DNA of 45,874 nucleotides from Opitutaceae bacterium (GTDB lineage Bacteria > Verrucomicrobiota > Verrucomicrobiia > Opitutales > Opitutaceae). The position numbers and the translations under genes are program-made. Where the stretch lies: assembly GCA_003164715.1 (NCBI GenBank), contig PLTZ01000062.1, forward strand, positions 1-45,874. Direction: 5' to 3'. Below are positions 33,584 to 42,086 of this stretch, one piece after another. The notes below the pieces were generated by a model. The model was not told the DNA's origin, made no database searches, and worked only from the letters and a program-made list of their open reading frames with translations. How positions within the stretch are numbered: the stretch's first letter is position 1; each line of letters opens with the position of its first letter.

Positions 33584-34224
33584 CCACGAAGGCCCGAAGG
33601 CGGATCGCTCTGCCGACCGCATTGTCTCTTGTCGCCCTGCTGATTGTCGTCGCCCTGTCAAGCAGGGGAGCCGGATCGAACTCGGCGGCGGGATCCGGCG
33701 AAGCCCCGGCGATGCCCCCGCCGTCCAACGGAGCCATCAGCCCAAAGGACGAGGCCGACTCCCTGCACTTCGTTATCGCGACGGATAGGGAGTTGTACTG
33801 CCGAGAGTACCTCGCGCACCAAACAGGGAGCGAATCGTCACCGAACGCCGCAGCCGGCACGAAGCCGGGTGAATCATGGCCTTTGCCGTCCGAGATGCTT
33901 CGGCGCGCTGCCGAGTCGATTCAGAACAAAGGGGCCGAGTTCAGTTATGCCCTGCGTTCCCTTCATCCGGTCGATCCTCGTGACGGACCCCAGACCGAAC
34001 TGGAGCAACGTGGGCTGGCTTTTGTCACCAGCCATCCCGGCCAGAACTACTATGGCCAGGAGATGCTGGGTGGTCGGCGGTACTTTACCGCCGTCTTTCC
34101 GGACATCCCGGCGGTCACTGTCCGCGTTGACAGCCAAGATCGAGGATTGGCATCGATCGCCCTGAGCCAGCAAACCGGAGAGGTCACAGGTGCCGTAGTG
34201 GTCCGCGTCCCCCTCGAATTCTGA
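33580..34224 (+). CDS. Tll0287/DUF3365-like periplasmic protein lacking the haem-binding motif
   Basis: ATG 33580 overlaps the previous stop (ATGA). The 214-residue product has an N-terminal membrane anchor (LPTALSLVALLIVVAL). Residues from about 100 match the Tll0287-like (DUF3365) pattern: LPSEMLRRAAE, GAEFSYALRSLHP, TELEQRGLAFV, PGQNYYGQEMLGGRRYFTAV and a closing GAVVVRVPL. In family members I recall, a CxxCH haem site sits between the FTAVFPD block and the final strand. Here that stretch reads VTVRVDSQDRG with no Cys or His, so covalent haem binding appears lost. It may act as a purely structural or sensory PAS-like domain. Last gene of the nine. Confidence 0.72.
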   Translation: MTTKARRRIALPTALSLVALLIVVALSSRGAGSNSAAGSGEAPAMPPPSNGAISPKDEADSLHFVIATDRELYCREYLAHQTGSESSPNAAAGTKPGESWPLPSEMLRRAAESIQNKGAEFSYALRSLHPVDPRDGPQTELEQRGLAFVTSHPGQNYYGQEMLGGRRYFTAVFPDIPAVTVRVDSQDRGLASIALSQQTGEVTGAVVVRVPLEF

Positions 34225-34703
34225 CGCCCTAGCAGCCTCGCGGGGACCGCCCAATCGCAAGGTCCATGCCATGGACAATTGGCAGGTACCGGTGAGTCGT
34301 GGGGGCTTCCCGGATGGTGATTCCGGCCAGAGCTCAATTCTAACCTGTGTTAGAAAATGCATCTCATGCCTATAGAAATTGGAACCTCCTCGATTCAGTT
34401 AGCTAGTCACCAAGAAATCCTAGATATTCAACAGTAACGATTTACCATTAAAAGTTCCTAGCCGTGCCGACGGATTTACTGCGACTTGGGTGGCTTTCGT
34501 GATTTGCCTCGTGACTCTCCTCCCGACGGTGAGCGTTCGAGGAGTCGAACCAGAGGGAATTAGTGAGCGCCATGCGAAGCACCAGCTTCGAAGCACTTAA
34601 GCAGTTGCGATCTGCCTAATTGGGCAAATAGTCCGTAGATCGACATCGTAATGATTCTTTTACTGGACTTAATAGGCTATATGTGTCTACTATATTAACC
34701 ATT
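34225..34703. other. AT-rich intergenic region upstream of hipBA
   Basis: About 480 bp with no convincing ORF. Composition from 34340 on is far richer in A/T than anything on the left. The stretch just before the antitoxin start has two CTATAT copies (34677-34682 and 34690-34695) close to the ATG, a plausible promoter or autoregulatory operator region for HipB. The usual HipB operator TATCC-N8-GGATA was not found. Confidence 0.4.
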
Positions 34704-35075
34704 ATGGCGCGTGTAAGTCCGATCATGTTCGGCCCGCAGGTCAAGCAACTCGTTGACCTAGGCACCCGCCTGCGCCTAGCCCGGTTGCGCCGCAAGTACA
34801 CCGCAGCCACGGTCGCTGCCCGCGCCGGCATTACCCGAACCACCCTGGGGAAGATGGAGCGAGGCGTTCCCGGCACGAGCCTCGGAGCCTACGTGAGCGT
34901 GCTCCGCGCCCTAGGCCTCCACGCCGACATCGACGCAATTGCCCGCGACGATGAAATGGGACGGAGGCTCCAAGACCTCGAACTGCCCGAACCACGGTCC
35001 CGCGCGCCTAAGACCACTACGGTCCTGGCTTCGGTGCCGCCCCTAAAGCCAGATCTTCGCGAGAGGGCCCCTTGA
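34704..35075 (+). CDS. hipB: HipB-like antitoxin, XRE-family DNA-binding protein
   Basis: ATG 34704 (MARVSPIMFG) is preferred over the GTG at 34683, which lies within the AT-rich putative promoter. The product is 123 residues. An XRE helix-turn-helix is clear: GTRLRLARLRRKYTAATVAA, then RAGITRTTLGKMERGVPGTS and LGAYVSVLRALGL. HipB antitoxins bind HipA and repress their own operon. The C-terminus is a Pro/Arg-rich tail longer than in E. coli HipB. Its TGA overlaps the TTG start of hipA, the usual tight coupling of this toxin-antitoxin type. Confidence 0.85.
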   Translation: MARVSPIMFGPQVKQLVDLGTRLRLARLRRKYTAATVAARAGITRTTLGKMERGVPGTSLGAYVSVLRALGLHADIDAIARDDEMGRRLQDLELPEPRSRAPKTTTVLASVPPLKPDLRERAP

Positions 35076-36355
35076 GCCCACGCTCTACAACCCAAGCGGC
35101 AGACCGGGAACAAGTCGATGTTGTCCTCGACGCAGACCTCCTGCCGACGGCGACGCGCGTTGGCACGCTCTTCCGCGCCGCAGCCCACGGTCGATCCGTG
35201 GTTTCCTTTGCCTACGACCGGGCCTGGCTCGCGCTTCCCGGGGCGTTCCAGCTCGATCCCAACCTCCACCTGCACGATTCTGAATCCTACCCGGAGGGGG
35301 GCACCGAAGGGTTTGGCGTTTTCATGGACTCCGCTCCCGATAGATGGGGCCGAGTCCTTCTCGATCGACGCGAGGCCATCCTCGCTCGACAGGGCAACCG
35401 GCCGGAGCGGACGTTAACGGAGTGGGACTACGTCCTTGGCGTCCATGACCTTTGCCGGACCGGTGCGCTGCGTTTCCAGCGTGATAGAACCTCGCCGTTT
35501 TTGGACAACAACCAAGCGCTTGCAGCCCCTCCGGTCACATCACTAAAGGAACTTGAAGCCGCTGCCGCCGCGATGGAGGAACCCGGAGCGGCCGACAACC
35601 CTCGGTTCAGCCAATGGCTCACCTCCCTCCTCGCACCCGGGTCCTCCCTGGGGGGGGCGCGACCCAAGGCGAATTTCAGAGCGGAGGACGGCAGTCTTTG
35701 GATTGCGAAGTTCCCCAGCCGCGAGGACCGCCGGGATGTCGGAGCATGGGAGAAGCTGGTTCACGATCTCGCGCAGGAGTGCGGAATCATAGTCCCCCAA
35801 GGGAATCTGCTGGATCTCGGGAGCCGTTATCGGACCTTCAGCTGCCAGCGTTTTGACCGGACCGGCGACCGCAGGCGGTTCTTCATATCCGCCATGGCTC
35901 TCTTAGGGCGGCGGGACATGGCTTCAGCTAGCTACCTAGATCTGGCGGAGTTCATCACTTACAACGGGAGGGGAGCGCACATCGCCTCCGATCTCCGGCA
36001 GCTCTGGACGCGAATTGTCTTCAACATCCTCGTGTCGAACACGGATGATCACCTGCGCAACCATGGGTTCATCATGGAGGAGGGCGGTTGGCGTCTTGCG
36101 CCGGCGTACGATGTTAACCCGAATCCCGACAAAGCTACCCACGCCCTAGCGATCGACGCGCGCAATCCTTCCTCCGACCTCGCCCTCGCGCGAGATACCG
36201 CCCCGCATTACGAGCTCACCCCACAGGAGGCCGAGGGTATCATCGGTGAGGCTACCAAGGTCGTTGGTTCGTGGGCCGCGCGAGCCCGAGCACTAGAGAT
36301 TTCCAGGTCTGAGATTGAAGGGTTGGCTCGAACCTTTAAGGTCCCCACCGCGTGA
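35072..36355 (+). CDS. hipA: HipA-like serine/threonine kinase toxin
   Basis: The TTG at 35072 sits inside the antitoxin stop (TTGA) after a GAGAGG site; 427 residues, normal for HipA. The N-terminal couple domain has VVSFAYDRAWL and GTEGFGVFMDSAPDRWGR. The kinase core shows SSLGGARPKAN (ATP loop), IAKFPS (Lys), NTDDHLRNHGF (catalytic Asp325/326 region) and LAPAYDVNPN (metal-binding Asp). E. coli HipA phosphorylates glutamyl-tRNA synthetase and causes persistence. All core residues are present, so it is probably active. The order antitoxin then toxin is standard. Confidence 0.92.
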   Translation: MSPRSTTQAADREQVDVVLDADLLPTATRVGTLFRAAAHGRSVVSFAYDRAWLALPGAFQLDPNLHLHDSESYPEGGTEGFGVFMDSAPDRWGRVLLDRREAILARQGNRPERTLTEWDYVLGVHDLCRTGALRFQRDRTSPFLDNNQALAAPPVTSLKELEAAAAAMEEPGAADNPRFSQWLTSLLAPGSSLGGARPKANFRAEDGSLWIAKFPSREDRRDVGAWEKLVHDLAQECGIIVPQGNLLDLGSRYRTFSCQRFDRTGDRRRFFISAMALLGRRDMASASYLDLAEFITYNGRGAHIASDLRQLWTRIVFNILVSNTDDHLRNHGFIMEEGGWRLAPAYDVNPNPDKATHALAIDARNPSSDLALARDTAPHYELTPQEAEGIIGEATKVVGSWAARARALEISRSEIEGLARTFKVPTA

Positions 36356-36403
36356 TCCGCGACGGATGTTGAGCCTTGGGATGAGGACGCGAAAAAGTGC
36401 CAT

Positions 36404-36560
36404 TACGTTAATGGGCTATGCGCTTGACGTAACCTGCGCTATGCGCCCGAAAGCTTCGGCTGGTTGCGCCGCAGCACACCAGCCAGTTGTAAAATCAGAT
36501 TCGCTCGTCGCGTTGCCGAGACGGCTCAAGTTACGTCAAGTGCATAGCCCCTTTTACGTT
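36404..36560. repeat. Element bounded by long inverted repeats, MITE or attC-like site
   Basis: The arms 36413-36433 (GGGCTATGCGCTTGACGTAAC) and 36530-36550 (the reverse complement of GGGCTATGCACTTGACGTAAC) pair over 21 bp with one mismatch. Outside them, TTACGTTAA-like sequences (36403-36412 and 36554-36564) extend the symmetry imperfectly. The 96-bp centre has further structure, including a second CTATGCGC (36439-36446) and CCGAAAGCTTCGG. No ORF fits inside. It lies 48 bp after hipA. The right edge GTTAAAT fits the attC core GTTRRRY but the left edge does not give RYYYAAC, so a small non-autonomous element is equally possible. Confidence 0.6.
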
Positions 36561-36830
36561 AAATCCTAATATCCGCGCATGCCGAGGGCGGCAGCGCACC
36601 GTGATCAATGCAAGTGGGCGCGAAGGAGTGACGGGCCGCCCGGCGCCGGCAGAACCTTTGGCTTGCGGATTTACTTATCCAATCGGACAGCTAGCGTTGC
36701 CGGCATGCGAGCGTCGCATCCCGCCGGAAAGCGTATCGTCGAGCCGCCACAGGCTCTGCCCTTTGAATTTCCCCGCAAGGGCGCCCGCGACCGCGGCCAA
36801 GGCGGCCTGGGCCGCGCACGCGATTTTTCC
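36561..36830. other. Intergenic DNA before the lipoprotein gene
   Basis: The frame of the lipoprotein gene is open back to 36579, but those 84 codons give an Arg/Gly/Pro-rich sequence and would bury the signal peptide, so I treat them as untranslated. The promoter of the three-gene unit at 36831-42072 should be here. Nothing clear was found. Confidence 0.35.
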
Positions 36831-37805
36831 ATGAACTCCCTTCCCGCCTTTCTTTTCACCGCCGGCATCATGGTTCTCACGAGCGGCTGCGAGACCTATG
36901 TCACGAGCTCCAAGGCCGCGGCCTTCAACCAGTCGGTGACGCAGGCCGCAGCGGCCCTGCAGGCGTCGCTGGACGAGGTCCAGGCGGTTGAGGTCGGGAA
37001 CAGCGTCGACTCGTTTGCGGCGGGCGAGCGGCGCACCTTCGAGGGTATGGACCTGAGCCCTAAGCTCTCCGACGGGGAATCCAGGGCCATCGCGGACCAG
37101 TTCGGCTTTCTTGTCAGCTATTCGCAGGCCCTCAAGGACGCGACAACCCCGGGAACCTCGTGGAGCTCATGCTCCTCGACCCTCAATTCCGCGGCGTCCA
37201 AGATCCCTACGGACGCCAGCGCGCTCGCCACGACGGTAAGCGGCAGCAGCCCCATGTCGCCTACGACAACGTCTCGCCTTAGCGCGGACGCGGGGAACCT
37301 GGCCAAGGCGGTGGCGACCGCCGGCCAGGGGGTCCTGACACTATATGGGGAGGAGAAGGCCTATACGATCGCTCGCGGCGCCGATTTGGCCGTCCAGAGG
37401 TACTGCTCGGACCTCGAGGAGCTTCTTGCCGGTGACGACGCTCCGGCTCCCTCCTCCGGCCTCGCCGGCATCCTCCGGGCTGACTACGAGAAAAGGATCA
37501 CGGTCCTTCGGAACCTCGTGACCACGGTGCCCCCGCCACATGGCTATGACGATCCCGGATACGTCCAGGCGTACCTCTGGCGGAGCCAGCTGGCCCAGCA
37601 GTACTCCCAGGAGACCAAGGACGCGCAGGCCGGCGTGGCCAAGATGCTCGCTCTTCGGAAGGCGATCGCGAAGATCGCCTCGGCTCACGCCGCGCTTGCG
37701 CAAAGGAACGACGAGGCGTTCCAGCAGAGGCTCTCCGACGAGGCAGACCTCCTTGAAACAGCGTTCAAGTCCGCCCCGGCGCCCTCAAGCGGCGCGCAGA
37801 AGTGA
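36831..37805 (+). CDS. Helical lipoprotein of unknown function
   Basis: ATG 36831 gives 324 residues with a lipoprotein signal (FLFTAGIMVLTSGC). The mature part is nearly all helical and low in aromatic residues (AAAFNQSVTQAAAALQASLD, LSADAGNLAKAVATAGQGVL), then a helical end (AGVAKMLALRKAIAKIASAH, AALAQRNDEAFQQRLSDEAD). This looks like a long helical bundle or coiled coil, perhaps extending into the periplasm. I do not recognise a family. It is 27 bp upstream of a small helical protein and is first in a unit that ends with the propeller-NTPase gene, so it probably works with that receptor. Confidence 0.72.
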   Translation: MNSLPAFLFTAGIMVLTSGCETYVTSSKAAAFNQSVTQAAAALQASLDEVQAVEVGNSVDSFAAGERRTFEGMDLSPKLSDGESRAIADQFGFLVSYSQALKDATTPGTSWSSCSSTLNSAASKIPTDASALATTVSGSSPMSPTTTSRLSADAGNLAKAVATAGQGVLTLYGEEKAYTIARGADLAVQRYCSDLEELLAGDDAPAPSSGLAGILRADYEKRITVLRNLVTTVPPPHGYDDPGYVQAYLWRSQLAQQYSQETKDAQAGVAKMLALRKAIAKIASAHAALAQRNDEAFQQRLSDEADLLETAFKSAPAPSSGAQK

Positions 37806-37832
37806 CATTGGCCGGCGGCGCTCCACGACCTT

Positions 37833-38228
37833 ATGCCAAACCCATCAAACCCGGATGAACCAGGCTCAGGGGCCACGCAGCCTGCGAGCCCGAAAACCCC
37901 CCTTCAGAACGAGACCGTCGACCAGTTGAACGCGGCAGCCGACGCGCTCAGGGGGGTATCGGATACCGACCTCTCGATTTACCGGGCGGCCAATGATCGG
38001 CTCGGCGCGATCGACGACCGCATCAGCACCCTGCTCAATCTGAACCTCGTGGCTGACACCGACGCCATGGTCAAGGCGATGCCCGGCATCCAGCAGGCGA
38101 GGGGCGAACTGGAAAGCGTGCTCAAGAACATCTCCAAGGCAGGCGAGGTGATCAATGGCGTCGCAAAATTCCTAAGCGCCGTCGACGTCCTGATCCAGGC
38201 CGCCAAGGTGGCAGTCACGGTCGCCTAG
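37833..38228 (+). CDS. Small helical protein of the propeller-NTPase operon
   Basis: A 131-residue protein without a signal peptide. A Pro/Ser-rich N-terminus (residues 1-25) leads to helices with heptad-like spacing (QLNAAADALRGVSDTDLSI, AMVKAMPGIQQARGELESVL) and a hydrophobic, amphipathic C-terminal stretch (INGVAKFLSAVDVLIQAAKV). It could be a coiled-coil partner of the lipoprotein before it or a small membrane-associated effector. No family is recognised. It lies 27 and 25 bp from its neighbours, so it is almost certainly co-transcribed with both. Confidence 0.68.
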   Translation: MPNPSNPDEPGSGATQPASPKTPLQNETVDQLNAAADALRGVSDTDLSIYRAANDRLGAIDDRISTLLNLNLVADTDAMVKAMPGIQQARGELESVLKNISKAGEVINGVAKFLSAVDVLIQAAKVAVTVA

Positions 38229-38253
38229 GCGGGCGCCGCTGGCAGGAGCCTCC

Positions 38254-41200
38254 ATGTACGAGCGCGCCTGCCACCTTGTGAGCACGATGCGCCGGACCAG
38301 GGGAAGGCCCGGGGGGAGCCGTCATTGGCGGCTCGTGGCAGGCATCCTCGTCCTCGGATCATGGGGCTGCAGACCGCGCGCCGTGGTTTCCAAGCCTGTG
38401 AGCGACGAAGCCCCCCCGTACCAGCTCGTCGACGTGTCGAGCGACCTGCGATCGGTGGCTTATGCCGCGGACGGCCAGCATGCCTGGGCCGTCGGCCACC
38501 ACGGGACCATTCTGCGCAGCGCCGACGGCGGAAGAACCTGGGAGGGGGTGCCCCGAGTCCCGGTAAAGGTGGAGCTTAGCTCCATCGCCTTCTCCTCCGA
38601 TGGCAAGAACGGCTGGGTCGTCGGCAGGTTCGGCAACATCCTGCGGACCACGGACGGCGGTCAAACCTGGGCAAGGCTCGAGAACGTACCTTCCCAGATA
38701 TTCCTGCAGTCGGTCTCGTTCGCCCAGAACGGTCTCGCGGGATGGGTGGCCGGGAGGTACGGCACCATCCTCAGGACAACCGACGGTGGTCAAACCTGGA
38801 CGAAGGTGCCCACCGCGACGGACGCCTCCTATCTGCATTCGGTCGCCTTTGCCGCCGACGGCCTCCTGGGCGTGGCCGTGGGCGATGATGGCAACGTTTG
38901 GCGGAGCACCGACGGTGGGGCGGGCTGGCATCGTGTGGAGGGCATATCGGTCGAGGCCTACCTCCAGTCGGTCACCCTCTCCGCAGACGGCACCCACGGA
39001 TGGGCGGTCGGCGACTACGGTGTCGTCCTCAGGAGCGACGACGGCGGGAAGAGCTGGGAACGGGAAGGCGGCGTGCCGACGCAGGCCTACCTGAACCGGA
39101 TCACCTTTGCCGCCGACAGCCTCCACGGGTGGATTGCAGGGGACAACGGGACGGTTCTGCTCAGCGGGGACGGGGGAAGAATCTGGAGAAAGAGCACGTT
39201 GGTTCCAACCGAGGAGGACCTCTATGGGCTGGCTCTCTCGCCCGACGGCGTTCACGGGCTCGCGGTGGGCGGCAAGCACACCATACTCGGCACCGCTGAC
39301 GCGGGACTCACCTGGCAGAAGATCGAGGGGTCGCCGTCGGACGCGGTCCTGCGCTCCGTCGCGTTTGCCGCCGACGCCAGGCACGGTCTAGCCGTCGGCG
39401 CGGACGGCTCGATCCTCGGGAGCTCGGACGGGGGTTCCGACTGGAAGCAACTCGCGCTTGCTCCGGGCGGAAAACCCCTCACCTCGGTCGTTATCGCCGC
39501 CGACGGGCTCCGCGCATGGGCGGTGGGGATGGGGGGCACCATACTCCGAAGCGAGGCAGCGGGCCAGACCTGGGATCCCGTCAAGGCGCCTTCCCAAGAG
39601 GACCTGGAGAGCGTGAGCTTCGCGGACGATGGCGAGCGCGGCTGGATAGCCGGCGCGCACGGGACCCTGCTCCGGACAGCGGACGGCGGGTCAACGTGGA
39701 AGGAGGCCGCCGGCGCGCCGACCGACGAATTCCTCGACGGCGTTGCGTTTGCGGCGGACGGCGAGCACGGGTGGGCGGTGGGCGCGCACGGAACCATCCT
39801 CCGCACAGCGGACGGCGGACGCACCTGGCAGAAGGTTCCGGGCATATCCACGGAGATCCAACTGACCGGAGTCGCGTTCGGGGCCGAAGGGAAAGGAGGG
39901 GTGGCTGTCGGAACGTCCGGAAGCATCCTGCGAACGGTGGATGGCGGCCAGAGCTGGACCCGTATCCTCGGCGACCTGAACGGCTTCACCATTGCGTCGG
40001 TCGCCCTCGCGGCGGATGGCCGGAGGGGCTGGGCCGTGGGAACGGGCGGGTTCGCCGCACGCACGATCGACGGCGGCCTTTTCTGGTGGATTGTCTCGGC
40101 GTTTGACAAGTCGGAGGCGGCCCTTGACAGCGTCCGGTTCACCCCGGACGGGGAGCACGGCTGGATCGTCGGAGCCGGGGGCACAATGCTGCGGACCTCG
40201 GATTCCGTGTCGGACCGACGGCTCCTCAACATCGGCGTTTCGCACGAGCTCAGGGCGAACGGCGGGATCCTGCAGCCGGTTCTCCAGGTTGAGCGCAACG
40301 GATCCCCGGCCGCGCCGCTCAAGGTCATGATCCGGCTATCCGGACCCCGCGCGGCGGGGGACCTGGAGGTGGGCTTCAGGAGGTACTTCACCTACGGGCA
40401 GCCCTTCTCCGGCTGGAAGGAGGACGATCTCGGCCCGGGGGTCTACACCTGCCACGCGGAGTTCTTCGACGGATGGAACGTGGTCACGTACCAGTTCAGT
40501 TTTGGAAGCGGGCGTTGGCCCCGCTTTGCCCAGTACATGGGGTGGAATGTGGCCTCGTTTGAGATCGCCAGCTTCGCAAAGAACTATGGCCCTCAGAACC
40601 TCGCGCTTCTGGCCTGCCTTTACGGGCTGACGGTGCTCGTGCTGTTCTTGTTCTTCCCATACTCGTTTGTCCTCTGGCACGAGAAGCTTGCGGGCCACAT
40701 TGCTGCGATCATCCCTGGAAAGGCCACCGACAAGATATCGAAGCTGGCGGGGCTGTTCCTCATTGGGCGCACACGCACCCTGGATGCGGTGGTCAGGCGG
40801 CACGCGCCGGCGGCGCTGGTCCAGATGTCAAGCCTGGCGGACGTACGCACCCGGCCGAAATGGGTCGCCGCTCCGCTCGAGGTCGACGATGAGGAATTCG
40901 GCACCGATGCGCATCCGTTCGGCAACGCCGCCGACGCTGACCCGCGCCCCGTCTACATCCGGGGCTTGTCCGAGCTCTCGCGGCACCTCAGCGGCGGCCG
41001 GTGGTGGATTTCCATCGAGGGACCCGGAGGGGTCGGCAAATCCGCCCTCGCCTTCCAGATCGCCCGCTGGTTCGCGGATCCCCAGCCCGAATCCCGCTGC
41101 CGTCTGCCGCAGGCCATACCCATCAGCATCCGCAACCTAAGGGACGGTCTCGACAAGGAGGTCCTCGCCGAGCTGAGGAGGATCCTTGAGCTCCCGCGTC

Positions 41201-42072
41201 TGTCGACTCAGCTGGCTGAGGCCCTGATCCGCAAGCGCCGGGTGCTCGCGCTTGTCGACGGGGTGTCGGAGAAAGTGTCCGACCTGGACGCGCTGTTCGC
41301 CGAGCAGATGAACCCGTCCAAGGGCGGCGAGATGACCCATCTCCTCGTGGTCACAAGCCGGCGCCGCATCCTCGCGCCCGAAGTGCTCAAGGTGCTCCCG
41401 AAGCCGGTGGACCTCGGGAGCATCGACACGGTCATCAGCAGATACCTCGATGACATCGTCGGCGCCGGACGGTTCGGCCCCGCCCAGCGGGAGGCCATTC
41501 GCGAGGCCCTCAAGGGCGTCATGAAGGAGATCTCGGATGCCGCCGGGAAGGCGCCGGAGGTCCCCATGGTCTTCCTGAAGCTGATCATCGAGCGGGCGGA
41601 CCAGACCTTCGGAAAGGATGGGGACTCCGGGGCCCCCGTTTCGCTCCCGGCCGACATCCCGAGTCTCGTCGACGCCTACCTGGCGAACCTGTTCGAGGCG
41701 CGGACCGATGTGGTCGGCGAGGAAAGGCGGGCGAGGAGGGCCGCGCTCGCATGCGTAGGCCAAAACGGCATCCCGAAGTGGAGGCCGCTGGCCGCCTACG
41801 AGGCCCGCGAGCTCAAGCAGGAGGAGGTGGAGTCTCTGGTCGTCTCGGGGCTCATCAGCAAGGATGCCACCGACGCCGGCGATCCTCTCTACAAGTTCGC
41901 CCTCGACCCCATCGCCGAGTATCTCGCCGCCAAGGAGACCGTCATGGCCGTCCGGGATTCGAGGATGACCGCGGCGGCCGCCAGGGCGGCCTGCGCGCAA
42001 TTCGAGCCGGCCTCCGAGGTCGTCGCGCTGGTGGACCGCATCGCACGCGCCATGGGAGTCAAGCTGGACTGA
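38254..42072 (+). CDS. Transmembrane receptor: 14-repeat Ycf48/BNR propeller(s) - TM - NACHT/STAND-type NTPase
   Basis: 1272 residues, with AGGAG a few bases before the ATG. The N-terminus is signal-like, with a possible lipobox ending at GSWGC. Fourteen repeats follow (residues 50-660), each of about 42 residues with a LRTxDGGxTW end; fourteen equals two seven-bladed propellers. A beta-rich linker leads to one transmembrane helix (residues 783-806, NLALLACLYGLTVLVLFLFF). The cytosolic part is a P-loop NTPase: Walker A GPGGVGKS (923-930), Walker B LALVDG (Asp1002), LLVVTSRR (sensor 1 region), then FALDPIAEYLAA, matching the F-H-x-EYLAA signature of NACHT proteins. Ycf48 itself is a photosystem II assembly factor; here the fold probably senses an envelope signal. 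Convergent with a patatin-like gene. Confidence 0.85.
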   Translation: MYERACHLVSTMRRTRGRPGGSRHWRLVAGILVLGSWGCRPRAVVSKPVSDEAPPYQLVDVSSDLRSVAYAADGQHAWAVGHHGTILRSADGGRTWEGVPRVPVKVELSSIAFSSDGKNGWVVGRFGNILRTTDGGQTWARLENVPSQIFLQSVSFAQNGLAGWVAGRYGTILRTTDGGQTWTKVPTATDASYLHSVAFAADGLLGVAVGDDGNVWRSTDGGAGWHRVEGISVEAYLQSVTLSADGTHGWAVGDYGVVLRSDDGGKSWEREGGVPTQAYLNRITFAADSLHGWIAGDNGTVLLSGDGGRIWRKSTLVPTEEDLYGLALSPDGVHGLAVGGKHTILGTADAGLTWQKIEGSPSDAVLRSVAFAADARHGLAVGADGSILGSSDGGSDWKQLALAPGGKPLTSVVIAADGLRAWAVGMGGTILRSEAAGQTWDPVKAPSQEDLESVSFADDGERGWIAGAHGTLLRTADGGSTWKEAAGAPTDEFLDGVAFAADGEHGWAVGAHGTILRTADGGRTWQKVPGISTEIQLTGVAFGAEGKGGVAVGTSGSILRTVDGGQSWTRILGDLNGFTIASVALAADGRRGWAVGTGGFAARTIDGGLFWWIVSAFDKSEAALDSVRFTPDGEHGWIVGAGGTMLRTSDSVSDRRLLNIGVSHELRANGGILQPVLQVERNGSPAAPLKVMIRLSGPRAAGDLEVGFRRYFTYGQPFSGWKEDDLGPGVYTCHAEFFDGWNVVTYQFSFGSGRWPRFAQYMGWNVASFEIASFAKNYGPQNLALLACLYGLTVLVLFLFFPYSFVLWHEKLAGHIAAIIPGKATDKISKLAGLFLIGRTRTLDAVVRRHAPAALVQMSSLADVRTRPKWVAAPLEVDDEEFGTDAHPFGNAADADPRPVYIRGLSELSRHLSGGRWWISIEGPGGVGKSALAFQIARWFADPQPESRCRLPQAIPISIRNLRDGLDKEVLAELRRILELPRLSTQLAEALIRKRRVLALVDGVSEKVSDLDALFAEQMNPSKGGEMTHLLVVTSRRRILAPEVLKVLPKPVDLGSIDTVISRYLDDIVGAGRFGPAQREAIREALKGVMKEISDAAGKAPEVPMVFLKLIIERADQTFGKDGDSGAPVSLPADIPSLVDAYLANLFEARTDVVGEERRARRAALACVGQNGIPKWRPLAAYEARELKQEEVESLVVSGLISKDATDAGDPLYKFALDPIAEYLAAKETVMAVRDSRMTAAAARAACAQFEPASEVVALVDRIARAMGVKLD

Positions 42073-42086
42073 GCGCGGCGTCCCGG

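Noticed and set aside
34545-34565. GAGTCGAACCAGAG, like a tRNA T-arm or attachment-site remnant
   Set aside because: No flanking cloverleaf or CCA end, and no repeat of it was noticed at the other side of hipBA.
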